Of a stretch of 64,000 bases of DNA, positions 23,863-36,388 are shown piece after piece; the first letter of the stretch is position 1, and each line of letters starts with the position of its first letter. The notes beneath the pieces are model-generated. The model saw nothing but the letters and a program-made list of their open reading frames with translations, was not told the DNA's origin and ran no database searches. Source of the DNA: Taeniopygia guttata (Eukaryota; Chordata; Aves; Passeriformes; Estrildidae); the NCBI RefSeq assembly GCF_048771995.1, contig NC_133024.1, positions 3,911,001-3,975,000 of the forward strand. Reading direction: 5' to 3'. A program made the position numbers and the translations under genes.

Positions 23863-24230
23863 GGAGAGAGAATTGGGGTTTTTCAACCTGGAAATGAGAA
23901 GGTGACCTAATTGTGGCCTTCCAGTATTTGAAGGGAATTGATGAGAAACATGGAGAGGGACTTTCTGCAAGAACATGTGGTGACAGGACAATGACTTGAA
24001 ACTGCCTGTAGGTTTACATTAGATGCCAGGAAGAAATTCTTTACTGTGAGGGTGGTGAGGCTCTGGTTCCCAAGAGCAGCTACAGCTTCTACCCATTCCT
24101 GGAAGTGTTCAAGGCCAGCTTTAATGAGATTTTGAGCAACCTGGTCTAGTAGATGTCCCTACCTCTAGCAGTGGGACTTGTACTAAATGTGCTTTAAAGG
24201 CACTTCTACCCCAGGCTATTCTGTGATCTT
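23863..24230 (+). mobile_element. CR1 LINE 3' region, sense
   Basis: The copy runs from GAGAGAATTGGGGTTTTTCA through CTAATTGTGGCCTTCCAGTA, GAGGGTGGTGAGGCTCTGG, TGGAAGTGTTCAAGGCCAGC and GAGCAACCTGGTCTAGTAGA to CTATTCTGTGATCTT. It includes the end of the element's coding region and its 3' UTR, and the 3' end is intact. Confidence 0.95.
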
Positions 24231-27200
24231 CATATCATTTGGATTTTGTGCACAAATGAGATTGCTTTCTCAGATAGTTATTTGACTGTCATGTCCTGGA
24301 AATATTTACTAAAAACTAAGCTACTAAAAAAATTGCTTATTTATAGCAATAAACTAGATAATTACAATCTTGTCTTCTTGCATTTATTGCCAAGAACAAG
24401 AACTCTTAAGTAGCTTAATTTCCCTTCCACATGTTCCTTCCTCCTGTCTTGAGCTTAGGTTTGTCCCCTTTCCAATGCTGAAGGATAATGTAGGCAGCAT
24501 TAATAAATGTGCCAGGGAATTGGTTTCTCAAGATCAGGATTATAGTGCAATTTTGTTTACCCAAAACTAAAATGAGAGACTTGGCCAGTGAATTTTTTCT
24601 CTCTGTTACAATCCTGTAACTCTTGAAGCAGAAGGGGCTGTTAGAGCAAGGTTTTTAGCAGACACTAAGGAAAACAGCTGAAAATCAAGCTTCCAGAGAA
24701 CACTGGAGTACCCAGTAAACCTGTGTGCTTTTGTAGATGGCTAATAAGTAGCTTGAAATCCTTTATTTCATGCCCCTCACTGTGAGTGGTTGGTCAGGGC
24801 ACTTTTCTAAAGATGAAAAGAAAAATCCTTCTCACCGTCCTTTTACCTACTGAAACGCAATATTTAGTCGATGGGTCTGTGCTCTTCCTGGGACACACCT
24901 CCCTGGGGAATTCAGACCTCCAGGGTCAAACAAGGATGCTCATGCTTAGACATCTATCTCATTTCTGCCTATCAGAGTCAATCTGCTCTGTCCAGCAAGT
25001 CTCATCATTAATGCTGCTGTGGCTCCTTTCCTAACTCAAAGGTAGCTGGCACGTGTAACTGTGGCCCACAAGAGAATTTGAGATATGGCTTTCTGGCTCC
25101 AAGCTGAGACAGTATTTGGGCTGATTGGGTTTTTTTTCCAGATCTGATTGGTCTAGGAATAGAGTTGAAAGCTGTATTTTAGTTTCAAAACACTTAACCA
25201 CCCTACTAAATTATTAGCATTGGCAAGATGCCACCAAGTGGGACACAGTCCAGTTTTGGCAAGGTGGTAGAACTGCTGTCTTACTTAGGTGGTTTTTATT
25301 GAATAACAACCACAAAAGACCACCTAATACTCATCCAAATTTTTCATTCTGATCTGATGGGAGCAGGATGTATAAATAGCATGGAATCTGAGGGAAATGT
25401 GGGCTCTTCTCTCCCATGCCTTTCTCTTTCGTGTGTGCCAAGTTAAGGAAGAGGAGAATTCAGAAAATGCAAGGAATTCTCATTTAACTTTTCTCCTTTC
25501 TTGTTTTAAAGTGCCAGAGTGAGTGGTACCTTAACATGTCTTCTATTTATTACCCTAGACACACTTCTTTGTGATTTTGATACTGGAGAGGGAACATCCT
25601 CCCCCAGGGGTATTTTGGACTCCTGTTATTGTATTTGCTGATGTTTGTAAAGCTCCATTTGCTGTCCTGTCTGTTAGTTGTTCTGTTTCAACACTCCTTT
25701 AGCTGACCTATGCTCCAGAGAACTGTTAAACATTGCAGGCATGCTTGAGGAAGGAAACTAATCTTTTTTTCAACTCACTGGTGTGGCAGAAGGAGCAGTA
25801 GATGTGCTGTGGGTGGTGCTAAACGGTTTGGAGAGAGTTTGGAACAGCATGAAGAGTGGAACGAAAAACTTTGTGATGGGATGGATAAGTTGGCATTTAT
25901 GTGCTGGCAGACTTTGTTGTGTGGGGGTGTGAGAGCTTTAAAAGCATTGTGGGCTATAGAAGGAGAACTTTGCAAAGCCTTTGAGCCATGGCTATTCCTT
26001 TGCCTTGGAGAAGGTCACCAGAGATGGTTAATAAAGCTTTAGCTGCTGAGCTCACTAAACATTCTTCCAGTTCAGTGGCCTATGCAGAATGATGTGTTTA
26101 GTCAATGTTTAATTCCTAAGCAACAAATGGTGATTGTCATACTAGAAGGTACTTGTGGTGTTGACTGAAGCAGTGGAGGCCAAGGATTAGAAAGGTCATG
26201 CAGGGAAATAATTTTGGCAGCCTCAAAGCTCTCACCTCTAGGTCAGGTCCCTTCTCAGCAGGAGAAAACAAGGAGAAGTTCATGCTGCCTTAAGGCCAAA
26301 AAGGGTTTTCCAATAAGAAAATAAACTAGCTGTTTAAAAAAAAATTAATTTGCTGTAGGAAACAAAGCAAAGGGAAATGTGAAGTGTGGATAGCTGAGGG
26401 AAAGGAGGAAATGAAGAGGCATTTGCTCTTTCCCTGGTGATGGGGAGCAGGAGTGGAGTGTGTAGCTGGTCAGCAGAGGCAGGCTGTGACAGGAGGAGAA
26501 GGTGGCAGCAGCTCTTGAGGAGGTTGAGGGCTGCTTGAAGGGCTCTGGAGAAGAGATGAGAAGACTTCACGGAGCAGGAGGAGACCTGGATGGCATGTCA
26601 GGCAGAAAACTTAAGAAACTTTCTTGTTAAATGAGTCAGAAATGAGAAGAACCCTCTCAGCTGAGAGCATCTAACCCCATGTCACCTTCAGCCTTCTCCA
26701 AGGTCTGATTGTCAAGCCCTTGACCTTGAGCTCTGAGCAGCCACCAGGGCTGTTTATCTCCAAGCCTGGCCTGGTTTTGTCTGAAGCTGCTTTATCCAAG
26801 GATTCTGTTAACTCAGGCTTGAAGGGGAGACATGTGACATTCCTGCCTCCTGTGACACTAACTCAAAGCATGTGAAGTTTAAAAGTCTTTATAAAGTTTG
26901 GCCCAGGCCAATGAGACTAGCTTGGCTGTTTCCTACATATAGCAGTTCACTTCTTTATCAGTGGTAGGAGGATTGGCATGATTTGCCCTTTACTGTTCTT
27001 TATTTTCCATGTTTTATACATCAACATGCATAATAGCAATTATTTTGTGCTTTTCCAACTCTGCTGGGTAAAGTACACGGGGATTTTGTGATACAGACAA
27101 AGAGAAAGTGCTGTTCAAGCCACTGCACTTTCCATGTTGTGACTCAGTCCTCAGGATTGCTTTGTCTTAAAGACAGATAGAGCTATAACCAATTTTTGGG

Positions 27201-28631
27201 GGTTTTTTTTTGTTAGGCTGTTACTGAGCCTGGACATGTGTAATGCAGACCAGAGTTGTGCTTCAGTTTTACAAAATTAAGGCAAGATTGAGTAGATTTT
27301 CCTTTATCTATCAAGAGCTCCACTGCTAAGAGAGGGCAAGATGGCAAGCTAATAATAGGGCTTACTTGTGGCCAGGACACACTTCTTCTTCCAAGCTGGA
27401 TATTGACTCCAGCACTTATTTACTGGGCACCAGGAATAAGTTTTTACCCATGCAATTTCCAGCTGCAAGATGGGTTTAGCTCTAAATTACTGATATGTGA
27501 TGATTTCAGTCATGGCAATGATGAATTTTCCTGATGAGTTGGTGGTTTTGTAAACATGTAGGGCAGCCCTGTAAAAGTCATTGTTTATGAGGTGTTTGCT
27601 GCTTTTCCTTTTTGAATTTCATGCTGTTTACCTTGAGGAGGAAAAATGAATGCTGTATAAAAGTTGCATGTCCTATGAACCAGTATTACTTTGCTCAGTG
27701 TTAGCAGGGCTGAGCTGTTCCAGCAGTAAGGGTGCACATTCCAAAGCAATTAGAGCAGTTTCATAAGTAAATACTGCTCAGCAGCTGATAAAATGCCTTT
27801 CAGATGTCTTTGTAAAATAGATTCAGGTGACCAGTAAAGAACTACTTTCTTTAATCTTTGCAGTCAAATGTGAAAATACTTACTTTGATTCTTAACAGCT
27901 TTTTCATTTAAAAATTGTTGTGAATTGAAAGGAGTTCATTTGTCTTGTTGAAATAGCCTACAACTGAGTCACAGGGAAAAGAAATTGTGATAATCATGGA
28001 TTCCCCACCCTATGTGCTTCGTCAGGGTCTCTGCCCTCTCTGAGCATAACCACACATTGAAATCATTTCATCCTTGGCTTTCTATGAGTATAAAATCTTC
28101 TAGGGAGGAGGAGGAAGAAGTGGGAGGGTGGAAACCAAAAAAAAGCATTTCCTCTGCCTATAAACTGGTGTACAAAATTGCAATTCATCTGGGAAGCTCT
28201 GCAAACTGAATCATTCCTGTTTTCTGCTCAGAGCAAGCATGGCTTCAATCTGCAGCACTGATTCCCAAACTTCTTGGACCAGCTTTCACCCATATTATCC
28301 CTTGTCACAGAGCTTAGAATTCCCAACCTCAGAGCAGGGGTGTAGTCTCAAGGCCCCTTTGCAGGCCCACCAGCTGTTTGTATTTCCAGCTGTGAGAACA
28401 CCTGCCTCAGGGCACTCTTTGGGTAAATGCAGAGGATGCTGGCCATTATATATGACAAGACCAAAGCTAAAGATCTTTTTCTAGAAGAATTATTTCAGAA
28501 ACTAAACAAAACAGTTTTTTAGATGTGGGTTTGCTTTTCTCTTTTGTTACCCCTGTTTTCCTGATTTTCATTCTCTACTATCTTTCATGCCTCTTGGCTA
28601 GTGTTACTTTCTGGGGATTGTTTCCTTTTGC
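24231..28631. other. Gene-free stretch
   Basis: No exon, RNA gene or repeat family is recognised. A purine-rich patch on the + strand (about 26360-26590) produces a long minus-strand open frame that looks like composition only. Confidence 0.5.
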
Positions 28632-28918
28632 TGAATCATAAAATAAATGGACCTTTAAAGGCTATTTAGTCAAAAACTCCTTGAATAAGCAGGGACATTC
28701 TCAACCAGGCCAGGTTGCTCAGATACCTGTCCAGCCTAACCTTGAATATTTCCAAGAATAAGGTATCCACCACCTTTCTGGGCAACCTGTTCCAGTGTTT
28801 AATCACAGTTATTATAAAAAACTTGCTATTTATAGCTGATTTAAATCAGCCTTCTTGTTTAAAACCATCACCCCTCGTCCTATCACAACAATCCCTGCTA
28901 AAAAGTTTGTCCTTATAC
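28632..28918 (-). mobile_element. CR1 LINE 3' region, antisense
   Basis: Starting at TGAATCATAAAATAAATGG, the sequence runs through GGCCAGGTTGCTCAGATACC, TCCAGCCTAACCTTGAATAT, GGGCAACCTGTTCCAGTG and CATCACCCCTCGTCCTATCA, the reverse complement of a CR1 3' region. Confidence 0.93.
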
Positions 28919-28966
28919 TCTGAGAATCACCAAGGCTGGAAGAGATAATCAAGTCCAGCAGCTGTA
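28919..28966 (-). mobile_element. Second CR1 3' end, antisense, very short
   Basis: GAGAATCACCAAGGCTGGAA and AAGTCCAGCAGC form the start (element 3' end) of another reverse CR1. It abuts the previous copy and is cut off after about 48 bases. Confidence 0.7.
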
Positions 28967-29412
28967 GAGAGTGGAGGTGAGCCCCAAGCAAAGACAGCTG
29001 AAGTTCAGCCTGGGCAGTGCATCAGCCAAACCCTAAATCTGTTTGCTTTGACTGGGTAACTTTAGAACTGCCTTGGACACTGTGGTCCAGGCCCTGGCCA
29101 AGCATATGGAGCATTAGTCTGTGTGAGTATGAGGAAGAAATAATCAGCTTTGGCAGCCCAAGTCCCAAGCCTGTCATATAAGCACACGCTGCACTTTAAA
29201 CCTGTGTGTAGCCCTTTTTCCAGTACAGCATTTGAAAATGTGTCTATGCTCCTCCAGTCCTTCAGCCTGATGAAGAAAACAGAATTTATAAAGAAGATTT
29301 TAAGCATAAAGTTGCCTTTTGTTCTGTATTGTACTGGAGCACACCGATAGTAATCATACACAAAGATCTGTTTAATTTCACTTATCCAGTTAGCAGAAGT
29401 AGAACTAGCATT
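28967..29412. other. Gene-free stretch
   Basis: No feature is recognised between the CR1 pair and the T/G-rich tract. Confidence 0.5.
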
Positions 29413-29605
29413 AGTTTGGGTTTTTTGTTGGTGTTTTTTTGGTTGTTTTTTTTTTTTTTTTGGGGGGGGGGGTTTGGGTTGTTGTTTTTTAGTTTGGGTT
29501 TTTTTGTTTTGTTTTGTTTTTTGTTTGGTTTTGGGGGTTTTTTTTTTGTGTGTGCATGTGTTTTTGTGTCAGTCTTGTTCTGTTCTGATGTGGTTTTCCT
29601 GGGGG
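29413..29605. repeat. T/G-rich low-complexity tract with poly-T and G11
   Basis: About 190 bases are almost only T and G on the + strand, including a run of about 16 T followed by 11 G (29462-29472) and further GGG and GGGGG runs. The minus strand reads as A/C-rich, like a decayed retroposon tail. The G runs could form a quadruplex. Confidence 0.9.
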
Positions 29606-30932
29606 TGGTTGTATGTGATGTGCTAGCATGAGAATTGTCAGTCAAAGAACTGGCTTGGCAGTTTTCTGTGGATATCCAGGAGGTTGCTAATGGCATCTAT
29701 CTGGCAAGGTTCCAGATATGATCAACTATCAGAAGATATTCCTCCTGACTCTTGCCCAGACTCTTTCCTCCCCTTGCTACTCCTTCAAACTTTCTTCCAG
29801 AGCAGCACCTCATATTTATGCTTGGTAAAGCCCATTTCTGCTGGAAACCGTGGCCAGCTCTGTAGAGTACCTCCAGCCTGATGTGATATCCAGGTAAGTC
29901 AAATTCACTTTTTATCTTCCTGCCTGTCAACTCTAAATATAAAAATCTGTGTTTCCATGTGGTGTTTCTTTTATAATGCAAGTTAAACTAAATAGAGAAT
30001 CCTGTTGATTATGCTGTGCAGTCGTATTTCTGGCATGATTGTCTTCCTTAGCTAGACTCAGCTTTTTTAAAATATAAAACAACAAACCAAGTGTTTCCAG
30101 AATGAAGCAACTAAAGCTTTCCAACACCTCTGGAACCTTCAGTTCACAAAAAGTGTCCTGATCCTGGTTTGCTGTGAGTTAAAACCTAAACAAAATAAGA
30201 ATGAACCTTTCTTCCACCGCTGGTCTCCACTACATTAGAGGCAAAGGTACAAATTTTACAAGGATTATTTACCTGGAATAGCTTTAAAGGACTTTTCTCA
30301 GTTTGGAAACCTTGTGGAAAAAGTAAGAGGAAGTTTCTATAATTTTACATTTAGTTTCAAGCTGGAGTCAGAGCCTTCATGGTATGTTCTGGCTTTGGTT
30401 TGGAAAGGGAGCTGCTTTGGCTATCAGCCAGCTGGCACGGGGCAGTTTCAGCCCTGCTCTCTGCAGGTCAGCAGCTGAGCCACAGAGTCTGGCCACAGGC
30501 AGGAGAGCTGGGTCCTGGCCAACTTGGCATGCTGCAGCCAAAAACTGAGCCTCTGGGGATCAGGGAGAGGGCCTGGAAGGAGCCTGCCCCTGCCTCCCTT
30601 GGGATGGTGCTGCTGCTTCATACCAGAGGTGTCTATGTACATCATTCAGGACTGGATGGGAGGATTTTTATGTCTCTGTTTCCTAATCCCACCATAAGTG
30701 AAACAGATTTCAACAGGGTTGAAATCTGCAGCAAAATTAGCTCTGAGCCCTACAACTCAGAGTGATATTCAGATTGCTAAAAAAATTTTAAAAGTCCTGT
30801 CATGGTTCTTAAAATACATGTGTTCTTACCTACTTCAAAGCTCTGGTGTTGGCATGACCAGGAGAAATCCTGTATGTGGTCCCATGTGATGAGCAATGTG
30901 ATTCACCTGCTCCAAAGTCCTCTTCTGCTATA
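29606..30932. other. Gene-free stretch
   Basis: No exon or repeat is recognised. A GC-richer patch at about 30380-30640 has a 128-codon open frame (30379-30765) without similarity to anything I know. Confidence 0.5.
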
Positions 30933-31545
30933 GAAACAGAATCACAGAGGGGCTAAGGTTGGTAGGGACCTTAAAGATAATTTAGTTTCAACACCTGTGC
31001 TATGGGCAGGGATACCACCCACTAGACCTCGGTGCCCAGGACCCCATCCAAGGTGGCCTTGAACACTTCAGTAGATGGGACAGGCTTCCCCAGGCAGCCT
31101 GTTCCAGTGCCTCACTACTCTCACAGGAAACAATTTCTTCTTAATGTCTAATATAAACCTTTTCTCTTTCCCTTTAAACCATTGCCCCTTGTCCTGTCAG
31201 TATCTGCCCTTATAAAAACTCCATCTCCCTCCTTTTTATAAGCCTCCATAAGGTCCTGGAAGGCTGCAATGAGGTGTCCCTTGAGGCCTTGATGCTCCCA
31301 CCCCAGGTGGGGTCTCAAAAGGGGAGAATCCTCTCCCCTGAGCTGCTGGCCAGGCTGCTTTGGATGCAGCCCAGGCTATGTTTGGCTTTCTGGGCTGCCA
31401 GAGCACATTGCTGGGTCGTGTCCAGTTTTTTTGTCCATGAGAACCCCTGAGTCCTCCTCAGGGCTGCTCTCAATGATTGCTTGTTCCAGTCTATGCTTCT
31501 GGCTGGGATTGCCCAATACTCCATCACTTCAAACCTGGATGGTCC
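30933..31545 (-). mobile_element. CR1 LINE, longer 3' region, antisense
   Basis: The order on the + strand is ACAGAATCACAGAGGGGCTA, a degenerate TCCAACACC phrase, GGCAGCCTGTTCCAGTGCCT, the AAACCATTGCCCCTTGTCCT phrase, GGAAGGCTGCAATGAGGTGT and GCTTTCTGGGCTGCCAGAGC, the reverse complement of a CR1 3' UTR and the end of its second reading frame. At about 600 bases it is the longest CR1 copy here. The far (5') boundary is approximate. Confidence 0.93.
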
Positions 31546-31561
31546 TGCTGGACCATCCTGG
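31534..31561. repeat. Near-perfect hairpin, 12-base arms
   Basis: GGATGGTCC (31537-31545) and GGACCATCC (31550-31558) are perfect inverted arms around TGCT. Two further pairs lie beyond a single mismatch. It is located at the truncated edge of the CR1 copy. Confidence 0.85.
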
Positions 31562-34500
31562 ACAAAAATGTGTGGTGAGATCTGCAGCTTTGGAAGTCTG
31601 AATGTGGTTACCCCAGCTAAACCTGGCCTGTGTTCCTTGTGCCTTGAGTGCAAAGGTAAATCTTTCTCATTTTTAAACTTGTTGGTTTTCCACTTTGGTA
31701 TGTTTCTGTTGGAATTGTTTCCTGGGAATGAGAATGTTAAAAGCTGCTCTTTCACCTTTAATTTGGTAAAGTAGGCTGAGTGCTGCTAATATGACAATGC
31801 TTAAAAGGGATTAGTTAGCACATTAACAGTTTCAGTTGCTAATCTCCTGTAGAACACAGAGGTTTGGAAGGGAATAACTGCTTCTCCCTAGTGACTTTCA
31901 ATTTCTTGTTCTGCATGGATACAGGTATTTCCTCAGTCTCTGCAGAAGGCTAGCAAGCAGTGTGCTGAGGTAACAAATGGTGTGATGCTTCCACAAAAAC
32001 TGGCTGTCAGCTGAGGTGCTGACTTAGCATCAAAATCATCCTGTGGAAGACCACTGGTCATGGTCAAAAATACAAAATGCTTCAGGGCATGACAATGTCT
32101 TCACTTCTCAGGGAAGCCAAGAGCAGTTTCTCAGTCACACAAGGCCCATGATGCCTAATCACATCTCATGACTAAGTTAGAACAAAGAGCAAAAATCAAT
32201 TTCTTCTGAGTTGCTGCTTTCACTTCCAACTGATTGAAAAATCTGTGCTTCCCACACCCACTTGAATTTGGCCCATGCATGCATGAACTACATGGTTTTA
32301 CTTTGCACTTGCTCTGTGAAAAGCTACATAACTTCTGCATGCACATTTTTCAGCTGGAGTGGTAGAGAGCTGCTCACTTTTCCCTGTGTCCCACATGCTT
32401 TTAGTTTGAATGCACAATGATAATGGGGATCTTGAATCTCTGGGTTCCTGTGCAGCAGCTGCCTGGTGCTCAGATGTGGTAGAGGACAGGAGGGCAGGAT
32501 ACATTTGTGGTGGAAGATGGACAGAGGAAAATGAAGTCAAAGTCCACTCCTTAAGGAAGTCTTTACCTGGTGTTTGCATGTAGACAAAAATTATTTACAA
32601 TATCTCTTCTGCCTTAAATGTGTAATATTTTTTTTTTCCATTAGAGAAATAGACATCTCTTCCAGAAGGAAGGTAGTGAAGTTCAGTGGGAAGCCAGAAT
32701 TAAAATCCACTTCAGATGTGCAGTGTGTTATGTAACCTACTGGATTACCTCCTATGTGCATTTCAGAAGAGCGTTTGCCTGTGATCCAGAGAATGTCCAA
32801 TCAGTATCTCTCCGTGAATTGCACCATTTTTATTTTGGGTGAAGCTTTGACACTGTTTTCTCCAGTATAGTTTCCTGTTACTGCTCTTAGCCATGGTCTC
32901 CTACTACTTCATCTCCTTAAAGCTCACTTGTGTTACAAAATACTTCATTGGAAATTAAATATTGATGGAAAAGTGATAAAATGAAAGCCTTGCAGCACCT
33001 TCTGATGTTTAACAAAAGGTTAACAAATGCAAAAATGGCTCCTGAAAGCTGCAGGCAATTTCAGGCCAGGTTTGCATTTTTCAAATTCTTACTTTACCTT
33101 ATTTGGCCATGCAAAATGGGATCCAGCGGTCCCCAGGGATTTGGCTGCACAGAGATTGGGCTTTGTTAAGAAGTATGTGTTTTTTCCTTGGGAGACACAT
33201 AGCTAAATATGGGCTGTGTTCATAACAAATGAGTCTGTTTGCTGGCAGAGTTACAGATTCCCAATGTCCTCCAAGTTTAAAAGGCAGGCACACAGCAGCC
33301 CTCTAGAATCAAGCTTTTGGACTTTGTGACTGAATTGAAAGTGGGGGAGTGGAGGGATGTGCTAACACCAACTGACATGGATCTTGGGAAGTAGTTTGGG
33401 AACAAGACAGCTACAGTTGTCTAAAAAATCTTGAAATTAAAGCAAACAGGTCAGAGAATCAGAGTTGAGTGATTTTTGTGAGCTGAGATTATATATCTTC
33501 TTTTCTTCTTTTTTGCAAAATTTTTATTTTTTTTTAATAGTCTTTCCTGTGAACAATTCATTTGAAAAATATAAATAGATAAAACAAGCTGGCCGAATAG
33601 TATGCATAGCTTTAGGGAATAAATATTGACTTAGTATCTGATATTGGTCAAGTGGTATGTTTGAGGTGTGCCCTATAAAATGTAGCTCTTGGGACAGGAG
33701 TGGTAGCAGATCAAAAGCTCTGCTGACTGCAGGTTTTATTTGCCTGTTCACAAGGGTTCACCTCAGTGCTTTGTTAGGCATGAAACTGTTGATGCTTGGG
33801 CTGAGGTGAAGAGTGTAAGGTGGACAGCAATGGAGAAGTATTGATTAAAGCATGTGCTGCATACAGCAGGAACTATATAACCACTTTGCTAAAACCTGAC
33901 AAAAGTTAAAGAACTCTTGCAGGAACAGGGAGAAGCATAGGCAGTCAGGGAGCTTTCAGCACCAAGGCAGCCTTTAGGAAAAAGGTGTAAGTGCTTAAAC
34001 AGCTCCTACTGCTTACTTGGGCACTGCTGATGGGACAGTGTGAACTAGATACTCTTGAGCAGTTTTTAGCTCTTCAGAAATGATTACAGGCCAAAATCCT
34101 TATAGATGGTTTTGTGCTCGCAAAACCAAAACCCAGAACAACCCAACTTATGAAAAAAGGCAAAAAAAACCCCAAAAAACCAAAAACCAGTGGAAGTGAG
34201 CGTAGGCCCCACTGACTTTGGTTAGGAACACTCTACATGTCAAGCTCAGTCGCTCCACAAGCTGAGGGGATGAAAACATAAATTATTTCAAATGCTCTTT
34301 GAAGATGTTAGGAACAGGACAGGCCTCTCTTGATATCTGTTCTTAGTAAAGTAATTCTAAACCTGCTACAGTCTCCTTGTGTGTTTATATATTACTGCCT
34401 GGATTGTTTTCACTACAGGTTGAAGTTTTCTTGTACAAAGAGCCTTGCAGAAAAGGATTTTACTGAAAAATAAAAATTTCACAGGGAAAAGGAAAACTCT

Positions 34501-36113
34501 TCCTGGGACATTGCTTTGGACTATTCTTGCTATCTCTGTTAGAAATGTTTTCTGTGAAAAGAGAAGGATTTTAAAGTTAAGGAGTCTTGCTTTCTGACTT
34601 CCAGTGAATATTTGTACTTTGTGGTGGGATGGAGGAGAATATTGGTTCCCATAAATGTTGTGTTGATTAAAGACTTGGCAGACCTATGAACATGTGAAGC
34701 ATTACAAAACTTCTTTTATTTTTGATGTGAATGACATTCTCCATTATCATGCAAATGGTTTTGAAAGCCAGAGAGCAAAGAGCTCCAAAAAACAAAGTGT
34801 ATTTGCATGTCCAAGGGAAGCATAACTACCAACCACTGATTTTTTTTGTCTGTTTGTTTTTTGGTGCTCAGGTTTGTACCTGAATATTTGTAAGAGTGAA
34901 TGACTTTGGTTGGAGTTGAAGGTGGTTCAGGATTATCTCAAATTATGCTGTGGCATCTCAGGCTCTACACCTGGACTAGGGATATTGCCCTGGAAGTTTT
35001 GCTGCAATTTTTCCTCGTAGCTGGTGCTAGGTTTTTACATCATTGTTGCAGAATAGTGAGCTGATATTTGGAGAAGATGACTGTCTGCTGAGGACTAGTT
35101 TCACTTGGCTGTATGATTGTAAAAGTTTGGAAATGTGTGACCAGTTCAGGAGTCTGCTCTGGACTGAGGTCCTGAGGAAGCTGGAGAAGGGGTGAATGAA
35201 GGACTGAGAGCTGAAGACAGTCAAAGTTCTTTTAAAATGGTGGCTTGTTTTACTCCCTATGACCTGTACCCAAAGCTAACAAACTTTACTATTTCTTCTG
35301 CATCCTTTCTATGGATAAGGTATAGGATTTTGATAAGCTCAGTCTTCTCATGCCCTCAGAGACTGTCAAGGAACTGAGTACCTGTGCAAAAGTGGGGATG
35401 CAGCAGGCTTGTGGCTTTTCACAAGAGCCAACCTATTCCTCTAGCTCAGGCAAGATGTGCTACAGGAATGAAACCACTCCTGCAGCCCCTGTGGGCTCCT
35501 TCTTAAGATTCAGTCAGGCAGATACCAGATTTCTGCAATACTGATGTTATCACTGTTCACGCTGCTCTGTTTTGATTCCAAGCACCTCCCACATTCTCAG
35601 AGCTGGTTTATGAGGCTTTCACCACTGTGCCCACATTCTGGGGTATGTTGGGACAAGGCTGGGATTCGTGCCTGAAATGCCTGGTGCATACCAACAAGCC
35701 CACTCCCACTGCCTGTCTGGAGGAAGCACTGGCAGACCAAAGGGCTCTCGTGGCCTCTGATAAGCTAATTACTGGTGGCTTAAATGTTTATGGGGTGGAA
35801 TGTGCCTCCCATTCAGCATCTGACCTGTGCTGAGGAGCTGCCTTTGGCATCTTGTTTCATGGGTGAACGGTTTAAAGGGTCTGTGCAAAGCTGAAAGTTG
35901 TTTGAATGATGTGTTATCAGTGCTCCTTTATAACACCGAAGCTTCTTTGCTGTCTGATGTGAAATATTAATAAGCCAAACACATTGGAGCTGGGGATCTA
36001 AGCTGGTCTGGCACAAGGGTTTCTCATTTCTCTCCCTCTCAGGATTTTCATAGAGGTGCACAGAGAGAAATGAAAGAGAAAACAATTTCTATTTCTGCTC
36101 CTTGTTTTTCCCA
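31562..36113. other. Gene-free stretch
   Basis: AT-rich DNA with an A/C-rich simple patch at about 34150-34190. No exon or repeat family is recognised. Confidence 0.5.
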
Positions 36114-36388
36114 TGTGGGATGTGTTTGGAGAATTGTTTACCTGGAGTGAGTGCTTGGTTGGATTCTGGTGAGGATTGTTTGAGCCTGATGGCCAATCCA
36201 ACCCACCTGGGGCTGGGCTCTCAAAGAGGGTCATGAGTTGCGTTAGAGAAAGTAGTATGTAGTTTGAGTATCCTCCTTTTATATAGTATATTAATGTATT
36301 TTAGCATAGTTATAATAAAGAAATCATTCAGCCTTCTGAGTTGAGTCAGACATGCTCATTTCTTCCCATTGGGTTCTCCTGCATTACA
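36114..36388 (+). mobile_element. Solo LTR of an endogenous retrovirus, sense
   Basis: It starts TGTGGGATGTGTTTGGAGAA and ends near GCATTACA. In between it has CCTCCTTTTATATAGTATAT (TATA region), an AATAAAG signal and the phrase CAGCCTTCTGAG, the typical 3' part of a common songbird LTR family I recall. No internal virus sequence and no clear target-site duplication are seen. It is an old, diverged solo copy. Confidence 0.75.

Noticed and set aside
31315-31774. Frames of 146 and 97 codons on opposite strands
   Set aside because: They lie largely in CR1-derived sequence and do not form a host gene.
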